The position numbers were made by a program, and so were the translations under genes. 37,461 nucleotides of DNA from Myxococcales bacterium (GTDB taxonomy: Bacteria; Myxococcota_A; UBA9042; JABWCM01), in the NCBI GenBank assembly GCA_013360285.1, contig JABWCM010000023.1, forward strand, positions 1 through 37,461, in the 5' to 3' direction. The notes under the pieces are model-generated. The model was not told the origin of the DNA. It searched no databases and saw nothing but the letters and a program-made list of their open reading frames with translations. Positions within the stretch are counted from its first letter, which is position 1. Every line of letters begins with the position of its first letter. Below are positions 30,865 to 37,461 of this stretch, in pieces.

Positions 30865-31905
30865 TTATTCTCCCTGGAAAATAATCCCGTCGGCCGCGCC
30901 AATCAAATAACGTGCGGAAACCGCTGCTTGCAGAGTAGGGAGCAATTGTCCCAACACATCATTCCAGTCCTGCAGTTCAGTCGTCGTGACGAAAACGATG
31001 TCTCCCGGTCGTATGGCTACATCATTCCGTCTTCCGGCGGCGATATCCTCGGCGTCGATCAAATAAACATGTGGAGCCGCCAACGCGCCGCGGATAACCC
31101 GGACCGCTGTTTCTTTGGCCGCCACCCTGTTTACCCAACCGGCCGCCGCCAAGGCGCGCATTACCGACATGTTCGGGACAAACTCGAATACACCCGGGTT
31201 TTGTACTTCACCCAACACAAACACTTCACCGGCATGACGTGCGGGGATGTACAACATATCACCGGGGCGGATATAGACATTGTGTTGATAATCTCCGCCA
31301 ATAAGCCTATCGAAGTTTAATGGGACCACGGATTTTCCCCGGACCAAATAAGCCCGTGACAGGTCGGCCAATGCACGACCCGTTTCTCCGACCAGTGCTA
31401 CTCCCCCGGCGAGGCCAAGGGCTTCGAGCACGGTGATTGGGCCGGACAACGGAAATATTCCCGGGTTTTGAACAGCCCCCAATACCAAAAATCGTTGACT
31501 GCGTGCCTCGTCCAAGGAAACGATGACCTGTGCTTTGGGCAGAGTTGGTAAAAGCCTCGTTTCGATTTCCCGCGCAGCACGTTCTGGGCTCAAACCCGCC
31601 ACCACCGTGTCTTGGAGCAACGGCAAAGTGATTTTCCCGTCTGGTCGCACAAGCAATCCACGTCGCGACAGCTCATTGACTCCTGCCACTTCCACCGAAA
31701 TTCGGTCACCAGGGCCGATAACATAATCGGGTACCAATGGATCGAGGTAAGGCGACATATCAGCAGGCAAATTCCGTTGCGGATGGGCTTCGATATACGC
31801 GGCATTGGCCTCTTCAAGTGTTTCTGTAGCTTCAATCACACTTGGCGTACATGCCGCCGTGGCTCCAACGAGTACCAATAACACCATAATCCAGGGTGAA
31901 TTCAT
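30865..31905 (-). CDS. Polysaccharide export outer-membrane lipoprotein (Wza-like)
   Basis: 346 residues. Lipoprotein signal VLVGATAAC. The Poly_export domain is near YVIGPGDRISVEVAGVNELS and VRPDGKITLPLLQDTVVAGL. Two SLBB domains follow, each with a LGxVQNPGxF core (FLVLGAVQNPGIFPLSG and VFVLGEVQNPGVFEF). The C-terminal part has VAIRPGDIVFVTTTEL and a helical tail. Forms the outer-membrane channel through which the polymer leaves. The strong GAGGTGA upstream of ATG 31905 and the four-base overlap with the co-polymerase gene indicate tight co-expression. Confidence 0.92.
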   Translation of the reverse strand: MNSPWIMVLLVLVGATAACTPSVIEATETLEEANAAYIEAHPQRNLPADMSPYLDPLVPDYVIGPGDRISVEVAGVNELSRRGLLVRPDGKITLPLLQDTVVAGLSPERAAREIETRLLPTLPKAQVIVSLDEARSQRFLVLGAVQNPGIFPLSGPITVLEALGLAGGVALVGETGRALADLSRAYLVRGKSVVPLNFDRLIGGDYQHNVYIRPGDMLYIPARHAGEVFVLGEVQNPGVFEFVPNMSVMRALAAAGWVNRVAAKETAVRVIRGALAAPHVYLIDAEDIAAGRRNDVAIRPGDIVFVTTTELQDWNDVLGQLLPTLQAAVSARYLIGAADGIIFQGE

Positions 31906-33890
31906 GTTGTTGTCACCTCACGTTTTCCTTTTTGGGGCACATCCAGCAAAATCGCTCCGAGGATAGGTTTACCAATGTTTTGAAGCTGTTTTCTGGCAGC
32001 GACGACGTCGGTGGACCGAGTAAAATAAGAACGAATCACCAAAACCGCATAATCAGCCTGTTCGGTCAACATTTGTGCGTCGACCGACGGAAGTAACGCA
32101 GGCGCGTCCACCAGCACGTGACGGAAATCCGTTCGAGCTATATCAAACAATTGTCGCAGCCGTCCCGCTGCCAGCAAATTCGCCGTTTGTTCACCGGCAC
32201 CTGCCGACGTCATCGCCAACACACCGCTAGGCATTCTGACCAGCTCCATTTTAGCGGTATCTCCGCTAAGATACCGTTCGAGATAAGGCACATGTGTGGA
32301 ACGTTCCCTCAAATTGGCGTCAATCCGCAGCACGGCTTCCCCCCACTCCGCCAGCACGTCGGCGGTTGCTCTAACGGTTTGTGTTTTGCCGTCACCGGGA
32401 TTGGGACTGGTAAAGACCAGGCAACGTGTTTCACGCCCGTCAGGAAGTCGCCTTAAGAGCAGGGCGAGTTGTTTGATGGCTTCTTCGTAGTCGGCACGGT
32501 CTGCATTAGCCCGATTGGGAATATTGGCGATCACCGGCACACCAAATCGTTCTACTTCCCGCGCGTCGTGGATAGTCGTGTCTCGCAGTTCCAACAAAAA
32601 CGCGGTGGCGACCGACAACAAACCAGCGAACATCGCCATTCCGATCAAGATTAGGCTCGTTTTGGATCGTTTGGCTTTCTTAGGTGGCGGTGGGCTCAAT
32701 ACCGTTTCGTAAACCGGATTCGGAATATTTCTCACACTTTCCGTCGTCGCCAACGCAGCCAATGCCGTGCTTAATTGTTCGGCGGCAAAATCCCGCTCGA
32801 CGGTCAGCCGCTCCAGTTTTCGCCGTAAATCCGACAAGCGGCCATGTTTCTGGCCCACGGCCGCAAGCCTTTCGGTGGCATCTTCCAACTCCACTTTGAG
32901 CGAAACGATCAACTGTTCCTGCTGTAATCGTGCCAGAAACAAAGTTTGGTGAACAGGATTCGGTGCTTTGCTTATATTACCGGATTTTTGCCGCTGCGCT
33001 TGCTGTTGCGACTGCGGAACCCACGCCAGCAATGCTTCGCTCGCCTCCGGACTCAGTTCCATAAGCGGTGTTCGGAATAACTTTGCCGACCCGGAAACCG
33101 TTGTCGTTCCCGTGGCCGACTGACGTTTGAGCGTCAACACTGGATCTTCGGCGCCCAATTGCTCTTCGAGTGTTTTTAGCTGTGCTTCGGCGGCTTTGAT
33201 CTGCAACGCCAAACCATCTTTTAACTTACTAAGCTCGGCAACGTGTGCCACTACCTGCATCAGGTCCTGGTCATCTTCGAACCCGTGGTATCGCGCAAAC
33301 TCAACCATCGCCTCCTGAGCGGTGTTGAGCCGTGTTTGTGCTCGCTCCACCTCGCCATTTTGTACCAGAAGTGATTCGTCGAACTGCCGGTTCAATTGTT
33401 CGGCGTGCTGTTCCATCAACACCCGCAAGATGGTTTCGGTGATACGTAATGCATGTTTGGGATCAGCATCGTCGGTACGCACAAATACCATTCTGGCCCG
33501 TTCCTCGGCACCAATAATCACCGCATCTTTGAGTGTTTCCCCATCGGGAAATCCCAACTGCCGCGCGGCCTCGTCTAAAACCGCCGGCATTTGCAGCAAT
33601 TCCACGGTAGTATCGATCGACGCGTTGGCCAAAACGCTAGATGCCAAAGGTGTACCGGCAAAAATATTCCGCGAATCCCTCACCAACAGCCAGGACTCCG
33701 CTTCATAAGCGGGTTTACGCAACAACAAAAACGGAGTCGCAAACAATGCTGTTACCACGATGGTCTGTAAAACAATAAGCCATCGACGTTTAAATATCCC
33801 CTTCGCAATCCGGATGATATCCAGTTCAGAGTCGGCGGGGTTGTCCGTGATATTGGATAGATCTCGTTCGGGGTCACGCACAGTGATCAT
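31902..33890 (-). CDS. Wzc-like polysaccharide co-polymerase with BY-kinase-type ATPase domain
   Basis: About 662 residues from ATG 33890, which overlaps the preceding stop as ATGA. An N-terminal Wzz domain has TM1 (about 37-57; WLIVLQTIVVTALFATPFLL). A periplasmic part with long coiled-coil segments (about 165-245 and 325-385) and TM2 (about 412-433) follow. The cytosolic ATPase has a Walker A in SPNPGDGKTQT (about 494-504) and LVDAPALLP as Walker B. The Walker A' motif reads RIDANLRE, with Asn where BY-kinases normally have the second Asp. The C terminus ends QKGKREVTTT with no tyrosine cluster. It should control chain length and connect to the Wza-like channel. Tyrosine autophosphorylation in its usual form is doubtful. 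Confidence 0.9.
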   Translation of the reverse strand: MITVRDPERDLSNITDNPADSELDIIRIAKGIFKRRWLIVLQTIVVTALFATPFLLLRKPAYEAESWLLVRDSRNIFAGTPLASSVLANASIDTTVELLQMPAVLDEAARQLGFPDGETLKDAVIIGAEERARMVFVRTDDADPKHALRITETILRVLMEQHAEQLNRQFDESLLVQNGEVERAQTRLNTAQEAMVEFARYHGFEDDQDLMQVVAHVAELSKLKDGLALQIKAAEAQLKTLEEQLGAEDPVLTLKRQSATGTTTVSGSAKLFRTPLMELSPEASEALLAWVPQSQQQAQRQKSGNISKAPNPVHQTLFLARLQQEQLIVSLKVELEDATERLAAVGQKHGRLSDLRRKLERLTVERDFAAEQLSTALAALATTESVRNIPNPVYETVLSPPPPKKAKRSKTSLILIGMAMFAGLLSVATAFLLELRDTTIHDAREVERFGVPVIANIPNRANADRADYEEAIKQLALLLRRLPDGRETRCLVFTSPNPGDGKTQTVRATADVLAEWGEAVLRIDANLRERSTHVPYLERYLSGDTAKMELVRMPSGVLAMTSAGAGEQTANLLAAGRLRQLFDIARTDFRHVLVDAPALLPSVDAQMLTEQADYAVLVIRSYFTRSTDVVAARKQLQNIGKPILGAILLDVPQKGKREVTTT

Positions 33891-35056
33891 TGGGGTTTCC
33901 ACCCTTTTTTTGATGTTTTGGCGGCGTGAAAACATCGCAGTGTCTGTTCCGCCGTACTCTCCCACGTGAAACCGGCTGCATGTGAAAGGCCTCGCTGTGT
34001 AATGGTTGCGGCCCAATCGGGATTCGACAGAATCGTGAACAACTGATTTTCCATTTCCTGAACATTCGTCGGATCAAATACCACCGCTGCGTCCCCGGCA
34101 ATTTCCTGAAGCGCTCCACCAGTCGATGTGACTACCGGGGTGCCGCAGGCCATTGCCTCCAACAATGGCAATCCGAACCCCTCGTAAAGTGAAGGAAATA
34201 CCATACATTCCGCCGCTGCGTACAGTGCCGGAAGCCAGTTTTGCGAAACATGTCCAAGATAGATAACCGCTGGTGTGTAATTTTCGATCGCTGACAGAAT
34301 CGGTTCAGCTCCCGGCCACAAGGCACCGCTTAACACCAGGCGATGACGATTGCCGAGCCGTTTTCGCACAGTCATAAACGCTTCAAACAACCGCAAATGG
34401 TTTTTAGTAGGATGTTCAAGCCGTGAGGGGAAAAAAACAAAGGGATCAGTCAGTGAAAACTCTTGAGCGACCTGCGCTCGGGCCTGTTCCTTATCGCCGG
34501 GAAAAAAACGCCGATGATCGATTCCCTGATAAATGATCGAATGTTTACGAGTCGACAGCCGGGTAACGTCGCTCAGATCCGCGGCAGTTTTTTTGCTGAT
34601 AAAAATGGTTTGATTCAACAGCGCAAACATTGGCACGACTACCCGCCGTAAATAAAGGTTTCGCAGCACGCCATAACCACGTAAACCACGTAATTCTGCA
34701 AGATCGTGGACCGTGCCAACTGTCGGTATCCCTGGTATATAAGCAATTCGTCGATTGGCGACCGGGAAATGAACGACGTCGGGTTTGTATTTACGGGCCA
34801 ACTGGAGTGCCCAACTGGTCTGGTGCCATATGACGTTGGCGCTGCGCGTTGTCATGTTGGATGGCGTCGGTACAAAGACGACTTGTGCATGGCCCTTTGT
34901 CAGTCCACCAAGCCACGATGTCATGTCGTGGGGTCCAAAAACGGTCACCCGAGAGATATCTGGGTGCCGAACCAATACTTGGTAAAGCTCACGGATATAG
35001 GTGCTTAGCCCAGACATTCCGCTATCGGCACCCTCTACCGTCACTGCGATATGCAT
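33887..35056 (-). CDS. Glycosyltransferase family 4 (GT-B)
   Basis: 389 residues. N terminus MHIAVTVEGADSGMSGLSTY, with the glycine loop of GT4 enzymes. The donor domain has FFPSRLEHPTKNHLRLFEAF, YLGHVSQNWLPALYAAAECM, and the EX7E motif in PSLYEGFGLPLLEAMACGTP followed by VVTSTGGALQEIAGDAA. Resembles mannosyl- or rhamnosyltransferases of polysaccharide clusters, but the donor cannot be assigned. Start ATG 35056 has AGAGG upstream and overlaps the previous gene by 16 bases; the stop overlaps the Wzc-like start by four. Confidence 0.92.
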   Translation of the reverse strand: MHIAVTVEGADSGMSGLSTYIRELYQVLVRHPDISRVTVFGPHDMTSWLGGLTKGHAQVVFVPTPSNMTTRSANVIWHQTSWALQLARKYKPDVVHFPVANRRIAYIPGIPTVGTVHDLAELRGLRGYGVLRNLYLRRVVVPMFALLNQTIFISKKTAADLSDVTRLSTRKHSIIYQGIDHRRFFPGDKEQARAQVAQEFSLTDPFVFFPSRLEHPTKNHLRLFEAFMTVRKRLGNRHRLVLSGALWPGAEPILSAIENYTPAVIYLGHVSQNWLPALYAAAECMVFPSLYEGFGLPLLEAMACGTPVVTSTGGALQEIAGDAAVVFDPTNVQEMENQLFTILSNPDWAATITQRGLSHAAGFTWESTAEQTLRCFHAAKTSKKGWKPQ

Positions 35057-36231
35057 GTGTGCCTCTTGGGGTGGCTGGTTGTTTTCTTGATGGCTTCCTC
35101 CAACCGTTCCAGAAACCGTTCCATTGTAAAATAACGAATGAATCGGCTTCGTGCAGCTTGACCCATCGTTTCTCGTCGTTCGGTTTGTGTTAAAAGAATT
35201 CTCAAGGCGCGCCCCAGACCAGGTACATCAAGAGGTTTCGTCAACAATCCGGTTATTCCCGGGTCGAGCCAGGTTCGCACCCCTCCGGCGTCCGTTGTGA
35301 TCACCGGTCGACCTGCCCGCATGGCTTCCAGCCCTACCAAGCCAAATGGTTCCGGCCATCGGTGTGGCATCACGACAACTGCGGCGCCGGCGATGATTCG
35401 TGCAACATCATTGGGTGTCTGTTTGCCATGCCAAACGGTTTTTGTATCAACCCCCAGGCTGGTTGCGAGAGCTTCGAATTCGTTACGCTGGTTGCCGTCG
35501 CCGACAATATCCAGTCGTTGTATGGAGGGTTCTTGCGCAACGGCCCGAAGGAGCAAATCGAGTCCTTTGGTTCGTATAACCTGGCCTATATAAGCGATGG
35601 AACCCATTGCCGCCTTAGTGTAGGTCTCCGGTAAATCCGGAATCCCGAGCGGGATCGTTGTGATGTGGTTTGAATCGATTCCATGGCGGCTCAATTCGCG
35701 TTTCATATAATCGCTGGCCACCCAGACACCCGAGACAGCATGTAACGTACGTGCATCCCGGATCCTGTGCCAAACCGGGCGATAACGAATTCCCAAAGTG
35801 GTTCCACGTTTCCGTTCCACGGCCAAACCACAAGAAAAACAAGCGGAAATCGACGCCTGTCGTTCACAAATTTTCCCCGTAATAGGAAGATAACGATGTC
35901 TTCGAATGCAGATCCAATCGTGATCGTGGATCATCACCACGACCGGCGGGACAACGGATTCCAGTTCAAGTTCAAACAAACGTTCCGCTTTATGAACAAT
36001 GACCAGATCCGGTTGAAATTCGTTGATGGCCTGTTTTAGTACGGCAGGAGAAAATGGTCGGCCTACAAAAGTGGTCGAAAACGGCCGGGCCAGTGCCGTC
36101 TCAAGGTGAGGGTCACCCGAAAGAAGGCCCAACGTGTAACCGCGCTGGCTCAGCCCGGTCGCGCAATCACGAATGTGGGCCTCAATTCCACCGACCGTTG
36201 ACCCAACCTGATTGACGTATAAGATGCGCAC
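35041..36231 (-). CDS. Glycosyltransferase family 4 (GT-B)
   Basis: About 396 residues. The start is taken at GTG 36231 (VRILYVNQVGSTVGGIEAHI), where family similarity begins; TTG 36237 is an alternative, and no strong ribosome-binding site is seen. The open frame upstream to 36486 overlaps the divergent GT2 gene and is unlikely to be coding. The donor domain carries YIGQVIRTKGLDLLLRAVAQ, the EX7E motif in HRWPEPFGLVGLEAMRAGRP and DAGGVRTWLDPGITGLLTKP. A four-cysteine region (ICERQASISACFSCG) after the HDHDWICIRRHRYLP stretch is typical of a GT4 subgroup. It is the first gene of the minus-strand operon, so the operon promoter should lie in the short gap to the GT2 gene. Confidence 0.87.
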   Translation of the reverse strand: MRILYVNQVGSTVGGIEAHIRDCATGLSQRGYTLGLLSGDPHLETALARPFSTTFVGRPFSPAVLKQAINEFQPDLVIVHKAERLFELELESVVPPVVVMIHDHDWICIRRHRYLPITGKICERQASISACFSCGLAVERKRGTTLGIRYRPVWHRIRDARTLHAVSGVWVASDYMKRELSRHGIDSNHITTIPLGIPDLPETYTKAAMGSIAYIGQVIRTKGLDLLLRAVAQEPSIQRLDIVGDGNQRNEFEALATSLGVDTKTVWHGKQTPNDVARIIAGAAVVVMPHRWPEPFGLVGLEAMRAGRPVITTDAGGVRTWLDPGITGLLTKPLDVPGLGRALRILLTQTERRETMGQAARSRFIRYFTMERFLERLEEAIKKTTSHPKRHTCISQ

Positions 36232-36307
36232 GGTCAAATTTGTACCATGATGGGGGGATTCTGCCAATTCAGAGATCAAGATCGATTTCTTTGTATTGAG
36301 TGCTGTT
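36232..36307. promoter_or_regulatory. Divergent promoter region of the polysaccharide operon and GT2 gene
   Basis: 76 bp separate the predicted starts of two divergent glycosyltransferase genes, so both promoters must lie here or inside the coding ends. The stretch is moderately AT-rich. I could not assign -35/-10 hexamers with confidence. Confidence 0.4.
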
Positions 36308-37174
36308 ATGAAGTTTTGCCAGTCGCCGTCTGTGACCGTTGTGATGCGCGCCAGAAATGATATCGGAATCATTTCGCGGACTTTAGCTGCCGTCGTACAC
36401 CAAGTTCCGAATGATTTTGAACTATTGGCATTTGACAACGGTTCGACCGACGGAACACGAGAACATCTTGTTGCCGCCGGGGCCATTGTTGTCGATGTTC
36501 CAGCGGGTCAATACAATCCCGGACGAGTCCTCAACAAAGGTGTTGCGTTGGCACGGGCACCGATTGTGGTCTTCCTCAATAGCGATACAGTTCCCGAAAC
36601 ACCTGACTTTTTCCATCGGCTGACCGCTCCGATTCGCGAAGGGTCGGCAGAGGTTTCTTATGCTCGGCAGACTCCGCGGCCGGATGCAACGCCATTGGTA
36701 CGGCGGGATTATGCTTGGGCGTTTGGCGACAAGCCGCCTCCGTCGGGCATTTTTTTTTCGTTGGCCGCCAGTGCGTTTTTGAAAACCGAGTTAATTCGGC
36801 AGCCATTTTCCGAAGAAATTCAATATAGCGAAGACTTGGCGTGGTTTGTCTTAGCAAAAAAACGGGGAGTGCGTGTTGTTTATGCCGCTGATGCTCGGGC
36901 CGAACATTCCCATAACTATACGCTGAAAGAAACGTGGAAACGATTTTTTGAAGAAGGGCGCGCTGACTCAGTGATTTTTCAGGATGGTTCAAAGCCTGTG
37001 CGCCCAATTCGTGCGGCAATGGGCATCGTAGCCGACGTATTACGGGACATTCCCGCATGCGTCGAAGCGCAAAATTATGCCGCGTTGGCCGAGGCGCCAT
37101 GGATACGGTTGGCACAGCGTCTGGGGTATGTGTCTGGTCGCCTGGTGGGTCCTAGACGTCATTTGAATGCCTGA
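36308..37174 (+). CDS. Glycosyltransferase family 2 (GT-A)
   Basis: About 288 residues from ATG 36308; a TTG at 36296 is possible. The GT-A fold starts SVTVVMRARNDIGIISRTLA, followed by ELLAFDNGSTDGTREHLVAA. The DXD-like NSD in IVVFLNSDTVPETPDFFHRL should bind the nucleotide sugar and metal. An acceptor-side acidic pair lies in YSEDLAWFVLAKKRGVRVVY. Resembles rhamnosyltransferase-like GT2 enzymes of cell-surface polysaccharides. Inference: it adds a sugar to the same polymer as the operon opposite. It is the first gene of the divergent side, which probably continues off the window. Confidence 0.9.
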   Translation: MKFCQSPSVTVVMRARNDIGIISRTLAAVVHQVPNDFELLAFDNGSTDGTREHLVAAGAIVVDVPAGQYNPGRVLNKGVALARAPIVVFLNSDTVPETPDFFHRLTAPIREGSAEVSYARQTPRPDATPLVRRDYAWAFGDKPPPSGIFFSLAASAFLKTELIRQPFSEEIQYSEDLAWFVLAKKRGVRVVYAADARAEHSHNYTLKETWKRFFEEGRADSVIFQDGSKPVRPIRAAMGIVADVLRDIPACVEAQNYAALAEAPWIRLAQRLGYVSGRLVGPRRHLNA

Positions 37175-37317
37175 ACTGGGGTTCGAAAATGATGGGACAA
37201 TTGAATCGATTCTCTCGTGTCGTTGAAGCAAATCATCTCCGAATCTAAAATATGCCATCTATTGTTTAATCTTCATCCTGTCGCATTCAATTATTCGCTG
37301 CTTAACGTCAATCATGT
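37175..37317 (+). other. Spacer downstream of GT2
   Basis: 143 bp without a recognisable gene. It is AT-rich and carries no T-tailed hairpin that I can see. It leads into the 21-bp tandem repeat at the window edge. Confidence 0.35.
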
Positions 37318-37461
37318 TTGATTCAGGTTAAATCATATTGCTCCGAATTGGAGCATCTATCATCCGAATTGGTTGACCTTCGCTCCGAATTGGTTGACCT
37401 TCGCTCCGAATTGGTTGACCTTCGCTCCGAATTGGTTGACCTTCGCTCCGAATTGGTTGAC
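37318..37461 (+). other. Possible start of a heptad-repeat protein, cut by the window edge
   Basis: Frame +1 is open from after a TAA at 37303 to the end. From a possible TTG at 37318 it reads IQVKSYC, SELEHLS, then SELVDLR repeated four times, then SELVD. Leucines at the third and sixth positions of each seven-residue unit suit a coiled coil. The first, imperfect unit keeps both leucines, one with a different codon. No good ribosome-binding site is seen and the end is missing, so coding status is open. Confidence 0.3.
37363..37461 (+). repeat. 21-bp tandem repeat, at least four full copies, running off the edge
   Basis: The core CCGAATTGGTTGACC recurs at 37364, 37385, 37406, 37427 and 37448, exactly 21 bp apart. 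The full copies are essentially identical. A diverged unit (TCCGAATTGGAGCATCTATC) lies just upstream at 37342. The identity suggests recent slippage or a minisatellite. The period is a multiple of three, so frames are kept. Confidence 0.9.

Noticed and set aside
36232-36486. N-terminal extension of the first GT4 enzyme
   Set aside because: It overlaps the start of the divergent GT2 gene, and family similarity begins only at VRILYVNQ.
37363-37461. CRISPR array
   Set aside because: The 21-bp units are directly contiguous with no spacers and there is no cas gene, so it is a plain tandem repeat.

Overview
The window looks like a chromosomal segment of a Gram-negative bacterium with a rich secreted-lipoprotein repertoire, most like the Myxococcota/Bradymonadales-type former deltaproteobacteria. 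This placement is an inference from gene content: Gly/Asp-rich lipoproteins, MopE/DNDxDG-type cysteine repeats, IgGFc-binding and choice-of-anchor L domains, and a DUF2760/Hsp70/Hsp70-DUF3731 trio. Base composition appears to be around 50% GC, low for classical myxobacteria. No rRNA or tRNA gene was seen.

Layout. (1) 1-1957: an IS1182-family insertion sequence, abutting a stack of small nested inverted-repeat elements. (2) 2121-6098: a one-carbon/glycine cleavage operon, folD-gcvT-gcvH-gcvPA. The partner gcvPB is not present. (3) 6444-10418: one very large secreted lipoprotein made of 34 copies of a four-cysteine, calcium-loop-like repeat with a higher-order 3/4-unit periodicity. (4) 10419-11043: a cluster of nested MITE-like elements. 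(5) 11044-13946, minus strand: a lipoprotein protein-arginine deiminase of the vertebrate PAD type, translationally coupled to a secreted HEAT-like protein, with an operator-like inverted repeat upstream. (6) 13947-14665: more repeat elements. (7) 14666-20247, minus strand: DUF2760 protein, Hsp70-like protein and Hsp70-DUF3731 protein, with a MITE-like element between the two Hsp70 genes. (8) 20712-24648: two secreted lipoproteins (IgGFc-binding-like; MopE/TSP3/choice-of-anchor L). (9) 24679-26402: convergent THUMP rRNA methyltransferase and YqgE/AlgH genes. (10) 26919-37174: an exopolysaccharide/capsule locus. It has an initiating sugar-phosphate transferase, and a tightly overlapping minus-strand operon of two GT4 enzymes, a Wzc-like co-polymerase/kinase, Wza-like exporter, alkaline-phosphatase-superfamily enzyme, WecG/TagA glycosyltransferase and a third GT4. 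A divergent GT2 gene follows. (11) 37318-37461: a 21-bp tandem repeat, open in a frame that gives a leucine heptad, running off the edge.

The most unusual content is the 34-repeat lipoprotein, the vertebrate-type PAD coupled to a HEAT-like protein, and the four families of nested short mobile-like repeats (called A, B, C and D here). These families recur between, but not inside, the genes. The capsule locus has assembly, export and glycosyltransfer functions but no Wzx flippase or Wzy polymerase in view, so it probably continues to the right.
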